A stretch of DNA of 43,084 nucleotides from an uncultured Faecalibacterium sp. Lineage in GTDB: Bacteria > Bacillota > Clostridia > Oscillospirales > Ruminococcaceae. The first letter of the stretch is position 1. Each line of letters opens with the position of its first letter. This document shows positions 7,772-16,128 of this stretch, in pieces. A model generated the notes under the pieces. The model made no database searches, was not told the DNA's origin, and saw only the letters and a program-made list of their open reading frames with translations. Made by a program: the position numbers and the translations under genes. The DNA lies in NCBI GenBank assembly GCA_900551435.1, contig URVW01000009.1, positions 1 through 43,084 on the forward strand. Reading direction: 5' to 3'.

Positions 7772-8704
7772 TTATTTGCGGGCACATTCGCCGTCCAGCC
7801 CTGCGGCGATGCGGACACCGTGCTCAAGGCTTGGCAGGATATATTCCAGATTTTCCCGCACCGCCTTGGGGCTGCCCGGAAGGTTGACGATGAGGGTCTT
7901 GCCCCGCAGGACGCTGGCCGCACGGCTGAGCATCCCGCGCGGGGTGATGGTCAGGCTGTGATAGCGCATGGCTTCGGCGATGCCGGGGGCGTTACGGTCC
8001 GCCACGGCATAGGTGGCTTCGGGGGTGATGTCCCGGGGCGAAAAGCCCGTGCCGCCGGTGGTCAGGATGAGGTTGAGCTGCCGGCCGTCGGCCAGCCGGT
8101 GAAACTGGGCCTTGAGGGCGTTGAAATCGTCCGGCAGAAGCAGTGTTTCTTCCACGACATAGCCCGCCGCCTGAAGCATCTCCGCCGCCAGCGGGCCGCT
8201 CTTGTCCTCGCGCTCGCCGCGGCTGCCTTTGTCGGACAGGGTGATGACGGCAGCCCGCAGGGGCGGGTTCTCCAGCGCGGGCAGGAGCGTGACCTCGTCG
8301 CCGACATGGATCTCGCCGCCGTGCAGCACCCGCGCGAACACACCCTCGCGGGGCATGATGCATTCGCCGGTCTGCTGTTTGATGACGCAGTCGTTGTGGC
8401 ACTCTTTGCCGATTTGGGTCATCTCGAGCACGACGTCGCCGATGGAAAACCGGCTGGTGACGGGCAGGGCGCGGAAATCAAACCCTTCCACGACCAGATT
8501 TTCGCCGAATGCGCCGTAATCGACCCAAATTTTCTCCCGGAACTGCGCGATCTTTTCGGCGCTGAGCAAGCTGACCTGACGATGCCAGTTCCCGCCGTGC
8601 GCGTCGCCGACGATGCCCCATTCCGGGGTCAGAACGGCGTGGTCCACCGGCGTTTTGGTGGTCCCGCGCTGGGGGCTGGTGCAGATGGCCAGAAGTTTTC
8701 CCAT
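7772..8704 (-). CDS. MOSC domain fused to MogA/MoaB-type molybdopterin adenylyltransferase
   Basis: A 310-residue two-domain protein. Residues about 1-145 are a MOSC domain (sulfur-carrier fold; see GDAHGGNWHRQVSLLS, GAFGENLVVEG and the Cys-containing IGKECHNDC). Residues about 148-305 are a MogA/MoaB domain with AAVITLSDKGSRGEREDKSG, the pterin-binding loop LTTGGTGFSPRD and NLPGSPKAVRENLEY. MogA adenylylates molybdopterin before metal insertion; MOSC proteins handle sulfur or the finished cofactor. The start is fixed by GGAGG 6 nt upstream, which is formed by the last two Gly codons of moaA. It is the last gene of the moeA-moaC-moaA-mog unit. Confidence 0.92.
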   Translation of the reverse strand: MGKLLAICTSPQRGTTKTPVDHAVLTPEWGIVGDAHGGNWHRQVSLLSAEKIAQFREKIWVDYGAFGENLVVEGFDFRALPVTSRFSIGDVVLEMTQIGKECHNDCVIKQQTGECIMPREGVFARVLHGGEIHVGDEVTLLPALENPPLRAAVITLSDKGSRGEREDKSGPLAAEMLQAAGYVVEETLLLPDDFNALKAQFHRLADGRQLNLILTTGGTGFSPRDITPEATYAVADRNAPGIAEAMRYHSLTITPRGMLSRAASVLRGKTLIVNLPGSPKAVRENLEYILPSLEHGVRIAAGLDGECARK

Positions 8705-8706
8705 AG

Positions 8707-9684
8707 CTATCCTCCGATCCGATACATCCCGCGCGTGGCGGGCAGGGAAGTGCGTTCAAAATGGTGCTCCGGGGGTTTGTTCCAAATGGTCTCCCGGATG
8801 GCCTGTAACAGGGTCTCGTCCGAAGCGCCCCCGCGCAGGAGTGCGCGCAGATCACAGCCCGCTTCGCTGGCAAGGCAAGGGCGCAAAAAGCCCTGACTGG
8901 TCAGCCGGACGCGGTTGCAGGAGGCGCAGAATTTGCCATGCACGGCGGCGATGAAGCCGATGCTGCCCGCCCAGCCCGGAACGGTGTAGTAGACGGCGGG
9001 GCCGTCGCCAAGAGACGCGCTCTGAGCAGGGGAGAGCCGCACGAGGTCCGGCCAGCGTCGCTGGAATCGCGCCAGAAGCTCCGGCCCCGAAAGGCAGGGC
9101 ATCGCGGACCCGTAGCCGATGGGCATCATCTCGATAAAGCGGACTTGCAAAGGATGGTCCTGCGCCAGTGCGGCCAGCGGTTCCAGTTCGGTTTCGTTGA
9201 TGCCCACCTGCGGGACGCAGTTCAGCTTGACGGGCAGTCCGCTGTTCAGCGCAGCATCCAGACCGGCCAGCACGGCGGGAAGCTTGTCCCGCGCTGTGAT
9301 GCGAGCGAATACCTCCGTCGAAAGGGCGTCCAAGCTGATGTTGACGCCGTCCAATCCGGCATCCAGCAGGGCAGGGAGCTTCTGCGCCAGATGGACGCCG
9401 TTGGTCGTCATGACGACTTTCTGGATGCCGGGGGTCGCTTTCAACCCTGCCACCAGCTGTTCTACGCCCCGGCGCACCAGCGGTTCGCCGCCAGTGACCC
9501 GTACGGTATCCACGCCGCACCCCGAAAATAAAGCGGCAAGACGAAGAAATTCTTCATAGGTCAAAACCTCTTCGTGGGCACAGGGAACGATGCCGTCCGG
9601 CATACAATAGTGGCAGCGCAGATCACACCGGTCGGTGACTGACAGGCGGAGGTAATGGATGTTCCGATGTACGGCATCAAACAT
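8707..9684 (-). CDS. moaA: GTP 3',8-cyclase MoaA
   Basis: A 325-residue radical-SAM enzyme for the first step of molybdenum cofactor synthesis, the rearrangement of GTP to 3',8-cyclo-GTP. The N-terminal cluster motif is CDLRCHYCMP (CX3CX2C). The second [4Fe-4S] site that binds GTP is C-terminal: KFCASCNRVRLT followed about 13 residues later by RPCLAS. The protein ends in Gly-Gly, the conserved C-terminal tail needed for catalysis in MoaA. The start ATG overlaps the moaC stop by 8 nt (ATGTTTGA), so the two are translationally coupled. MoaA and MoaC together make cyclic pyranopterin monophosphate. Confidence 0.97.
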   Translation of the reverse strand: MFDAVHRNIHYLRLSVTDRCDLRCHYCMPDGIVPCAHEEVLTYEEFLRLAALFSGCGVDTVRVTGGEPLVRRGVEQLVAGLKATPGIQKVVMTTNGVHLAQKLPALLDAGLDGVNISLDALSTEVFARITARDKLPAVLAGLDAALNSGLPVKLNCVPQVGINETELEPLAALAQDHPLQVRFIEMMPIGYGSAMPCLSGPELLARFQRRWPDLVRLSPAQSASLGDGPAVYYTVPGWAGSIGFIAAVHGKFCASCNRVRLTSQGFLRPCLASEAGCDLRALLRGGASDETLLQAIRETIWNKPPEHHFERTSLPATRGMYRIGG

Positions 9685-10174
9685 AGCCGCCCTCCGCCCG
9701 GATGTAAAGGCCGCTTTTGCCGCCGATCTTTTTGTCTAGATGGATCTCGCCCAGCTCCATGCCCTTGTCCAGTGCCTTGCACATGTCGTAGATGGTCAGC
9801 AGAGCCGTGGAAACACCGGTCAGCGCTTCCATCTCCACGCCGGTGACGCCGCTGGTCTTGACGGTGCAGAAGGCTTCCACGGCCTGCCGCTCGGGCAGAA
9901 GGCGGAAATCTACGGTCACCTTGGTCAGCGGGAGCGGGTGGCACAAGGGGATGAGGTCGCTGGTGCGCTTGGTCGCCATGATGCCGGCAATGCGGGCCAC
10001 GCCCAGCACGTCGCCCTTTTTCACTGTGCCGCTCTGCACGGCGGCAAAGGCGTCAGCGTTCATGGTAATGATGCCGTGGGCGGTGGCTTCCCGTGTAGTG
10101 ACGGGCTTTTTGCTCACGTCCACCATGACGGCGTTGCCCTCGGCATCAAAATGGGTCAGGTTGTGTTCTGTCAT
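9677..10174 (-). CDS. moaC: Cyclic pyranopterin monophosphate synthase MoaC
   Basis: A 165-residue protein of the usual MoaC length. It converts 3',8-cyclo-GTP to cyclic pyranopterin monophosphate. Family motifs are MVDVSKKPVTTREA near the N-terminus, KRTSDLIPLCHPLPLT in the active site, and GVEMEALTGVSTALLTIYDM followed by LDKKIGGKSG with the catalytic Lys. The Shine-Dalgarno GAGAGG lies inside the right end of the palindromic element between this gene and moeA. Confidence 0.97.
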   Translation of the reverse strand: MTEHNLTHFDAEGNAVMVDVSKKPVTTREATAHGIITMNADAFAAVQSGTVKKGDVLGVARIAGIMATKRTSDLIPLCHPLPLTKVTVDFRLLPERQAVEAFCTVKTSGVTGVEMEALTGVSTALLTIYDMCKALDKGMELGEIHLDKKIGGKSGLYIRAEGGYV

Positions 10175-10176
10175 TG

Positions 10177-10271
10177 GAACCTCTCAGTCTCGCGTTCGCT
10201 CAACAGAGCGAAACCGTAACGTTTTTCGAAATGCCAAAGCCCCTCGTAAGAGAGAGCATGATGAGAGGTTC
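10177..10271 (-). repeat. Palindromic REP/MITE-like element between moeA and moaC
   Basis: A 95-bp segment bounded by perfect 10-bp inverted repeats, GAACCTCTCA and TGAGAGGTTC. Inside are a hairpin TTCGCTC-AACA-GAGCGAA (10195-10212) and a short CTC-GTAA-GAG stem. One terminal repeat overlaps the stop codon of the moeA-like gene and the other holds the moaC ribosome binding site. No coding potential is visible. No second copy was noticed in this window. Confidence 0.55.
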
Positions 10272-11286
10272 AATGCCCAAAGCCGCAGTTCGGCCAAGTG
10301 CAGTTCGCACAGCCAAGGCAGAGTCCGCCTTCGCCCAGACGCGCGATGTCGTCGGCGGTGATGGGGTCATCGGCCAGCAGACGGGGCAGGAGCAGATCAA
10401 AAATGGTCCGCTTGGCATACATCACACAGCCCGGAAGGCCGCACACGGGGATGCTGTCGAGATAGCTGACAAGGAACATCGCCCCCGGCAGGACCGGTGC
10501 GCCGTAGCTCACGATGGAAGCGCCGGTGTTCCGGATGGCCAGCGGGGTGCGGTCGTCGGGGTCCACGCTCATGCCGCCGGTCGTGAAGATGAGTTCACAA
10601 CCCGCCGCTTTGGCTTCCAGAATGGCGGCGGTGATGCCCGCCGGGTCGTCGTCGCAGACCTTGTGGTAGGTCATCTCACAGCCGTATTCCGCCAGCTTCT
10701 GGACCAGAATGGGGGTGAATTTGTCCTCGATGCGGCCCTTGAACACCTCGCTGCCCGTCGTGATGACCGCGAACGGCTTCTGATGGAAGGGCAGAACGTT
10801 CAGGATGGGCGTATCGCCCGCCGCTTTCTGCATGGCGTCCATCTTTTCCTGCTCGATGACCAGCGGAATGATGCGGGTCCCGGCCAGCTTTTGCCCCTTT
10901 TTCACGGGCAGGTCGCCGTGGACCGTGGCGATCATCATTTGCGGAGTGCGGTTGACTGCCAGCAGGGCTTCGCGGTTGATCTTGAGCAAGCCGTCGCAGT
11001 CGGCGATCAGCTCGATCTTGCCCTCTTTCGGTTCGGTCCCGTGGATGTTCCGGCCCGCCGCTGCCTTGTAGAGCAGCGCGGCGGCTTCGTCCTCGTGCAG
11101 GATGCCGGGGGTCTTTTCCCAGACGTAGAGATTTTCCTTGCCGATGCTCAGCAGCACCGGGATATCCTCCGGCTGAACGATGTGCCCTTTGCGGAAGCGG
11201 GCGCCTTTGAATTCGCCGGGGATGATCTGGGTGATATCGTGACAAAGTACCTGACCGACAGCGTCTGGGGTACGGATCAGTTTCAT
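10270..11286 (-). CDS. MoeA-like molybdopterin-binding protein with Cys-rich C-terminus
   Basis: A 338-residue protein starting at ATG 11286, preceded by AAAGGGG; the longer frame upstream is out of context. The N-terminal part (residues about 1-165) is unlike classical MoeA. The second half carries a MoCF/MogA-like molybdopterin-binding domain: FAVITTGSEVFKGRIEDKF, CELIFTTGGMSVDPDDRTP and PVCGLPGCVMYAKRTIFD. It ends with CLGCANCTWPNCGFGH, a C-X2-C-X2-C-X4-C cluster that probably binds a metal. The family is common in Clostridia next to molybdenum or selenium-molybdenum genes; its exact role (metal insertion or cofactor maturation) is inferred. It is the first gene of the unit, with its own TATAAT box upstream. 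Confidence 0.85.
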   Translation of the reverse strand: MKLIRTPDAVGQVLCHDITQIIPGEFKGARFRKGHIVQPEDIPVLLSIGKENLYVWEKTPGILHEDEAAALLYKAAAGRNIHGTEPKEGKIELIADCDGLLKINREALLAVNRTPQMMIATVHGDLPVKKGQKLAGTRIIPLVIEQEKMDAMQKAAGDTPILNVLPFHQKPFAVITTGSEVFKGRIEDKFTPILVQKLAEYGCEMTYHKVCDDDPAGITAAILEAKAAGCELIFTTGGMSVDPDDRTPLAIRNTGASIVSYGAPVLPGAMFLVSYLDSIPVCGLPGCVMYAKRTIFDLLLPRLLADDPITADDIARLGEGGLCLGCANCTWPNCGFGH

Positions 11287-11323
11287 AGGGAGTTCCCCTT
11301 TCGTAACATAGATTGACGACTCT

Positions 11324-11352
11324 ATTATACGACTTTTGGCGGGGATTGGAAA
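11324..11352 (-). promoter_or_regulatory. Candidate sigma-70 promoter for the molybdenum-cofactor genes
   Basis: On the minus strand a perfect TATAAT (11324-11329) stands 17 nt from a weak -35, TTCCAA (11347-11352). It lies between cbiC and moeA and gives a leader of about 30 nt. It would let the molybdenum genes be transcribed apart from the B12 riboswitch operon. Confidence 0.6.
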
Positions 11353-11356
11353 GGTG

Positions 11357-12028
11357 TTATTTCCAGCCGCGGGCCGTGGGGTCCAGCATTTCGGCGGCGG
11401 AGTAGACCAGTGCATTGCAGATGGCGGCGGCGATGGTGCTTCCGCCCTTGCGGCCCATGGCAGCGATGCAGGGCACGCCGTGGGCTTCGCAGACGGAAAA
11501 GAGCCGCTCTTTGCTCTCGACCACATTCACGAACCCGACCGGCACGCCGATGACCAGCGCGGGGCGCAGACCGGATTCGATCTCGTCCGCGATGGTCAGC
11601 AGGGCCGTGGGCGCGTTGCCGACGGCGAGGATGGCGTCGGGGTGTTCGGCGGCGGCGCGGTGCATGGACGCCACGGCGCGGGTCGTGCCGGTCTCTTTGG
11701 CGATCTGGGCCACTTCCGGGTCGGCCATATAGCAGAGGGCAGAGCCGCCCAGCTTGGCCAGACCGGGCTTAGTAATGCCGGCCAGCGCCATGTTGGTGTC
11801 GGTGACGATGGGGGTCCCGGAGCGGAGGGCCGCGATGCCAGCCGCCACGGCCCCGGCGGTGAAGCGCAGATTTTTGGCGTAATCGAAATCCGCCGTGGTG
11901 TGGATGACCCGCTTGACCACGGCGGCATTCTCCGGCGGGGGCGTCAGACCCAATTCATCCAGCTCGGCGGTGATGATGGAAAGGCTGGTCCGCTCGATGT
12001 CGGCGGGAAGGTGGTGTTGTGGGTTCAT
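11357..12028 (-). CDS. cbiC: Cobalt-precorrin-8 methylmutase CbiC
   Basis: A 223-residue enzyme that moves the methyl group from C11 to C12 to give cobyrinic acid. The start at 12028 overlaps the cbiP stop (ATGA), which fits the length of the family. Family features are the N-terminal IERTSLSIITAEL, the catalytic-His segment VKRVIHTTADFDYA, TPIVTDTNMALAGI and the C-terminal IGVPVGFVNVVESKE with AAMGRKGGSTIAAAICNAL. It is the last gene of the cobalamin run before the molybdenum promoter. Confidence 0.96.
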   Translation of the reverse strand: MNPQHHLPADIERTSLSIITAELDELGLTPPPENAAVVKRVIHTTADFDYAKNLRFTAGAVAAGIAALRSGTPIVTDTNMALAGITKPGLAKLGGSALCYMADPEVAQIAKETGTTRAVASMHRAAAEHPDAILAVGNAPTALLTIADEIESGLRPALVIGVPVGFVNVVESKERLFSVCEAHGVPCIAAMGRKGGSTIAAAICNALVYSAAEMLDPTARGWK

Positions 12029-13521
12029 GCTTCGTTCCTCCGTTTCAGGCCCATGGCGGCATACAGGGCGTCGAGGTCCAGCGCATGGCGGACCCCATCG
12101 GCCAGCAAGTCGAACTGCTGCTGACGGTATTGCTCCATGGGGATGAGGTCGGCCCCGGCGGGGTCGATGCCCTTGCGGCGGCACAAATACACGACCAGTT
12201 TTTCGGTCAGTTCGCCGGTATCAAACAGGCCGTGGAGATAGGTCCCGAACACATTGTCCTGCACACAGCCTTCGGGGGAGCCGTCCGCTTGGGTGCAGAA
12301 GGGCGTGCCGTCCACTTCGGTGCGGCCGGTGTGGATCTCGTAGCCGTCCAGCTTTGCGCCCGCAAAAGGCAGCGCCGAAATGACCGCAGAAACCTGTGTG
12401 CGGCGCTTTTGCTCGGTGAAAACGGTACAGGTGGGCAGAAGTCCCAGCCCGCGCAGGGTCTGCGGGTGGCCGCTTTCGCTGCCTGTGGAGTCGTCGAGCT
12501 GCTGGCCGAGCATCTGATAGCCGCCGCAGACGCCCAGAACGGGCGTTCCGTTTGCGGCCAGCTTTTGAAGAGCGGCTTCCAGCCCGGACTGCCGCAGCCA
12601 GAGCAGGTCATCCACGGTGTTCTTTGTGCCGGGGAGGATGAGCAGGTCCGGCGTGCCAAGCTGGCGCGCGTTTTGTACATACCGCACGCCCAGAAGCGGG
12701 TGCTGTTCCAGCGGCATGAAATCGGTGAAGTTTGAGATGTGCGGCAAGCGGATGATGGCGAGATCCAGCGGTTTGACGGCTTTTTCTGCATCCAGCCGGG
12801 TGGAAAGGGAATCTTCATCCTCAATGTCTACCTTGAGGTAGGGGACCACACCCAGAACGGGCAGATGGGTCTTTTCCTCCAGCATCGCAAGGCCGGGACG
12901 CAGAATCTCAACGTCGCCCCGGAACTTGTTGATGATCAGCCCCTTGATGCGCGCCCGCTCGTCCGGCTCAAGCAGCTCGACTGTGCCGTAAAGCTGGGCG
13001 AACACACCGCCGCGGTCGATGTCGCCCGCCAGCAGGACCGGCGCATCCACGAGCTTGGCAAGCCCCATGTTGACGATGTCGTCCGCCTTCAGATTGATCT
13101 CGGCGGGGCTTCCCGCGCCCTCGATGACGATGATATCCACATCATCGGCGAGACGGTTGTAGGCGGAAAGAATGTCCGGGATGAGCGATTTCTTCATCTT
13201 GAAATAAGCGGAAGCGGGCATCTGTCCCCGGACTTCGCCGTTCACGATGACCTGACTTCCCACGTCGCTGCTGGGCTTGAGCAGGATGGGATTCATCCGG
13301 ACATCTGGTTCGATGCCCGCCGCCTGTGCCTGAACGACCTGCGCCCGCCCCATTTCCAGCCCGTCGCGGGTGACGAAGCTGTTCAGGGCCATGTTCTGGC
13401 TTTTGAAGGGCGCGACCCGGTAGCCGTCCTGCGCAAAAATGCGGCAGAGCGCGGCGCAGAGCAGACTTTTGCCCGCCCCGCTCATCGTGCCCTGTACCAT
13501 GATGCATTTGGCTTTGCTCAT
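12025..13521 (-). CDS. cbiP: Cobyric acid synthase CbiP (CobQ)
   Basis: A 498-residue glutamine-dependent amidase that amidates side chains b, d, e and g of adenosylcobyrinic acid a,c-diamide. The N-terminal synthetase domain has a P-loop-like GTMSGAGKS and SQNMALNSF. The C-terminal class-I glutaminase domain has the nucleophile Cys in GVCGGYQMLG and the catalytic His in GTYLHGLFD. It overlaps cbiC and the cobD-like gene by 4 nt each. Length is typical. Confidence 0.97.
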   Translation of the reverse strand: MSKAKCIMVQGTMSGAGKSLLCAALCRIFAQDGYRVAPFKSQNMALNSFVTRDGLEMGRAQVVQAQAAGIEPDVRMNPILLKPSSDVGSQVIVNGEVRGQMPASAYFKMKKSLIPDILSAYNRLADDVDIIVIEGAGSPAEINLKADDIVNMGLAKLVDAPVLLAGDIDRGGVFAQLYGTVELLEPDERARIKGLIINKFRGDVEILRPGLAMLEEKTHLPVLGVVPYLKVDIEDEDSLSTRLDAEKAVKPLDLAIIRLPHISNFTDFMPLEQHPLLGVRYVQNARQLGTPDLLILPGTKNTVDDLLWLRQSGLEAALQKLAANGTPVLGVCGGYQMLGQQLDDSTGSESGHPQTLRGLGLLPTCTVFTEQKRRTQVSAVISALPFAGAKLDGYEIHTGRTEVDGTPFCTQADGSPEGCVQDNVFGTYLHGLFDTGELTEKLVVYLCRRKGIDPAGADLIPMEQYRQQQFDLLADGVRHALDLDALYAAMGLKRRNEA

Positions 13522-14567
13522 CGTAACACCTCCGAAAGGATGCGTAAAAGCTGTTCGTTTTCGGGTGCGGTGCGCACGGCGGTGCGATACCAGCTGCCGT
13601 CCAGACCTGGATAATTCGCGCAGCTTCGAAGAACGACTCCACGCGGACGCAGGGTATCGCCCAGCGTTGCCGGCCCTTGGAACAGCAGATAGTTCGCCGC
13701 GCCCTCGATGACCCGCAGCCCCAGCGCCCGCAGACCTTCGGCCAGAAGGGGGCGCTGTTCGGCGATGAGGGAGCGCACCCGTTCAACATAGGCCGTCTCG
13801 TCCAGTGCGGCCAGACCTGCCGCCTGTGCCAGACTGGACACGCCCCACGGCTGGCCGACGGTGCGCATCTGTTCGAGAAGGGCGGTGTCGGCACACAGAC
13901 AGTATCCCAGCCGGACGCCCGCCATGCCGTACAGCTTGGTGAAGGCTTTCAGGATGAAAAGATCCCCGGAATCCAGCAGCGGCTTGGCCGTTTTTTCGGC
14001 GTGGTCAGGCAGAAAGTCGAGGAAACATTCGTCCAGTACGAGAAGCGCCCCGCATTCGGTGCACCGGCGCAGGATCTTTTCCACAAGCGGAAGCGGCGTC
14101 AGCTGACCGGTGGGGTTGTTGGGCTGGCAGAGGAACACCATGTCGATGCTTTCATCGATGGCAGAGCAGAGCGCGTCCGTCACCGCAAAATCGTTCGCTT
14201 CCTGCAAAAACCAGCGCTCGACCGTGCAATCGACCGTTTCCAGCGCGGAAGCATATTCCGCAAAGGTGGGTGCGGTGACGAGGGCTTTCTTGGGCTTTTT
14301 GGCCCAGACCAGCCGGAAGATCAGGTCCGCCGCGCCGTTGCCGCAGAGAATGTGCTCGGCCGGGACACCTTCGTGCTGGGAAAGCTTGGTCCGTAGGTCC
14401 CGGCAGAGAGGGTCCGGGTAGCGGTCGGCGGTGGAAAGCGCCGACCTGATGGCGTCGGCCACCCCTTCTGGCAAACCGAGCGGACTGACGTTGGCCGAAA
14501 AATCCAGCGCATCATGGCCAAATTCGGCGCGGTAGCCCGCCCAGTCTCCTCCATGGATGAGTTGCAT
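13518..14567 (-). CDS. cobD: CobD-like PLP aminotransferase-fold threonine-phosphate decarboxylase
   Basis: A 349-residue class-I/II aminotransferase-fold protein. AAAGGAGA lies 8 nt before ATG 14567, which is better than the GTG at 14585. In this context it most likely decarboxylates L-threonine-O-3-phosphate to the aminopropanol phosphate linker. Visible are the N-terminal IHGGDWAGY and LDFSANVSPLG typical of CobD, the substrate/PLP motif CQPNNPTGQ, the Asp of VLDECFLDF, the Schiff-base Lys in LKAFTKLYGMAGVRLGYC, and the C-terminal Arg in WYRTAVRT. Histidinol-phosphate aminotransferases are close relatives, but the position between cbiP and cbiB supports CobD. Confidence 0.92.
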   Translation of the reverse strand: MQLIHGGDWAGYRAEFGHDALDFSANVSPLGLPEGVADAIRSALSTADRYPDPLCRDLRTKLSQHEGVPAEHILCGNGAADLIFRLVWAKKPKKALVTAPTFAEYASALETVDCTVERWFLQEANDFAVTDALCSAIDESIDMVFLCQPNNPTGQLTPLPLVEKILRRCTECGALLVLDECFLDFLPDHAEKTAKPLLDSGDLFILKAFTKLYGMAGVRLGYCLCADTALLEQMRTVGQPWGVSSLAQAAGLAALDETAYVERVRSLIAEQRPLLAEGLRALGLRVIEGAANYLLFQGPATLGDTLRPRGVVLRSCANYPGLDGSWYRTAVRTAPENEQLLRILSEVLR

Positions 14568-14581
14568 GAAACCGTCTCCTT

Positions 14582-15532
14582 TCACAAAATGACCCGAACG
14601 GCCAGCCCGACGGCCAGCGCCAACAGGCTCTCGGCGTACATCATGCGGTTGGCGCGGCGGATGTCCTCCGGCCCGATGGGGCGCAGAGGGTCGCCGATGG
14701 TGGGCTTTTCATAATATTCGCCAAAATAGTACGCAGGACCGGCTAATTGAACGCCCAGCGCACCGGCACAAGCGCTTTCGGTCTGTGCGCTGTTGGGGCT
14801 GGCGTGGTTGCGGCGGTCTCTCCGCCAGATGGTCCATGCACCCTTTGCGCTGTTGCCGGTCAGAGCTGCCGCCGCGACCCAGAGCAGCCCTGCCAGCCGG
14901 CTGGGAAGATAATTCGCAGCATCGTCCAGTTTTGCGGCGGCGCGGCCAAAATAAAGGTAGCGCTCGTTTTTGTAGCCCAGCATGCTGTCCATCGTGTTGA
15001 TGGCCTTGTAGGTCAGCGCCAGCGGTGCGCCGCCTACCAGCATATAAAGCAACGGGGCGATCACGCCGTCGCTGGCGTTTTCGGCGACGGTCTCCACGGC
15101 GGCTTTGGTCACGCCCTCAAGGGTGAGATTTTGGGTGTCCCGCCCGACGATGCGGCTGACCGCTTTGCGGGCTGCGGGAAGATCGGGCTTGACCAGTTCG
15201 CGGTAGACGTTCGTGCTCTCCTGCGCCAGACCTTTGGCGGCAAGGCACTGAGCGCACCAGAACATCTGCACCGCCAGCCCCAGCCACGGCGAAAGCTTCG
15301 CCGCCCCAAGGCAGATGAAACTCGAAAAAAGAAACGTTCCAACGGGAAGAAGAAAAGCGAGGATGCCCCCGCCCAGCAGTTCGCCCTGCGGCGTTTTGGG
15401 CAGACGGGCACGCAGGAATTTTTCGAGAGCAGAGATAGCTTTGCCCATGAAAATGACGGGGTGCGGCAGCCACGCGGGGTCCCCGAACAGGGTGTCGAGC
15501 ACGAAGCCGCCCAGAACAGCATAGGGGATCAT
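14582..15532 (-). CDS. cbiB: Adenosylcobinamide-phosphate synthase CbiB
   Basis: A 316-residue integral membrane enzyme that joins the aminopropanol (phosphate) linker to cobyric acid. The start is ATG 15532, which has GGAGG 7 nt upstream and overlaps the phosphatase stop by 4 nt; the longer frame upstream reads inside the phosphatase gene. Family motifs are LDTLFGDPAWLPHPVIFMG at the N-terminus, VAENASDGVIAPLLYMLVGG in the middle and KAINTMDSMLGYKNERY. Several hydrophobic helices are visible. The product side is taken up by the CobU/CobS/CobC enzymes encoded just upstream. Confidence 0.97.
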   Translation of the reverse strand: MIPYAVLGGFVLDTLFGDPAWLPHPVIFMGKAISALEKFLRARLPKTPQGELLGGGILAFLLPVGTFLFSSFICLGAAKLSPWLGLAVQMFWCAQCLAAKGLAQESTNVYRELVKPDLPAARKAVSRIVGRDTQNLTLEGVTKAAVETVAENASDGVIAPLLYMLVGGAPLALTYKAINTMDSMLGYKNERYLYFGRAAAKLDDAANYLPSRLAGLLWVAAAALTGNSAKGAWTIWRRDRRNHASPNSAQTESACAGALGVQLAGPAYYFGEYYEKPTIGDPLRPIGPEDIRRANRMMYAESLLALAVGLAVRVIL

Positions 15533-16128
15533 GCGCGTTCCTCCTTGGTGTACTGCACGGTTTTCAGAAGGTACAGCTGGCGCTTTTCGGCCCAGTCGCG
15601 GGTGTCGAGCACGAAGCCGCCCGCGTTGGGGGCGCACCATGCGTAGTAGTCTTTGTGGGGCAGGGCGTAGCGCTCCATTGCCGCCATCTGGGTCCCGCCG
15701 TGGGCGAGGATGACCAACCGTTCTTCGCCGTCTGCGAGGGCCTGATTGACCAGCGCGGAAAACGCCCGACACACCCGTTCCGAGAAGATGGCTTTCGTTT
15801 CGCCGTCTGGGCAGGGGCTTTCGCAGTTGGCTTCCACCCATGCCAGATAGTCGGGGTCGTGCTCCATCTCGATGAAGTTCCGGCCCTCAAAACTGCCGAA
15901 ACACATCTCCTGAAGGTCCTTTACCTCAATGAGGTTCGCTTCCGGAAACAGTACCTCGGCGGTCTGCCGGGTGCGGCAAAGGGGGGTGATATAAACGGTG
16001 CTGGGTGAAAAATCGGCCCGCCGAAGCTGAGCGCGGCCCTCGGCGGAAAGCGGGATATCGCGCTGGCCCTGATAGCGCTTTTCGGCGTTGTAGGAGGTCA
16101 GACCGTGGCGCAGAAGATAGATCAGCAT
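15529..16128 (-). CDS. Histidine phosphatase, probable alpha-ribazole phosphatase (CobC-like)
   Basis: A 199-residue histidine-phosphatase protein. The phospho-acceptor motif is YLLRHGLTSYN; the supporting residues are R in TPLCRTRQTAEVL, E in CFGSFEGR and the second His in VILAHGGTQM. Its place between a cobU paralogue and cbiB supports a role as CobC, which removes the 5'-phosphate from alpha-ribazole phosphate or adenosylcobalamin phosphate. Phosphoglycerate-mutase-like phosphatases look alike, so specificity rests on context. The start overlaps the upstream gene by 7 nt. Confidence 0.88.
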   Translation of the reverse strand: MLIYLLRHGLTSYNAEKRYQGQRDIPLSAEGRAQLRRADFSPSTVYITPLCRTRQTAEVLFPEANLIEVKDLQEMCFGSFEGRNFIEMEHDPDYLAWVEANCESPCPDGETKAIFSERVCRAFSALVNQALADGEERLVILAHGGTQMAAMERYALPHKDYYAWCAPNAGGFVLDTRDWAEKRQLYLLKTVQYTKEERA

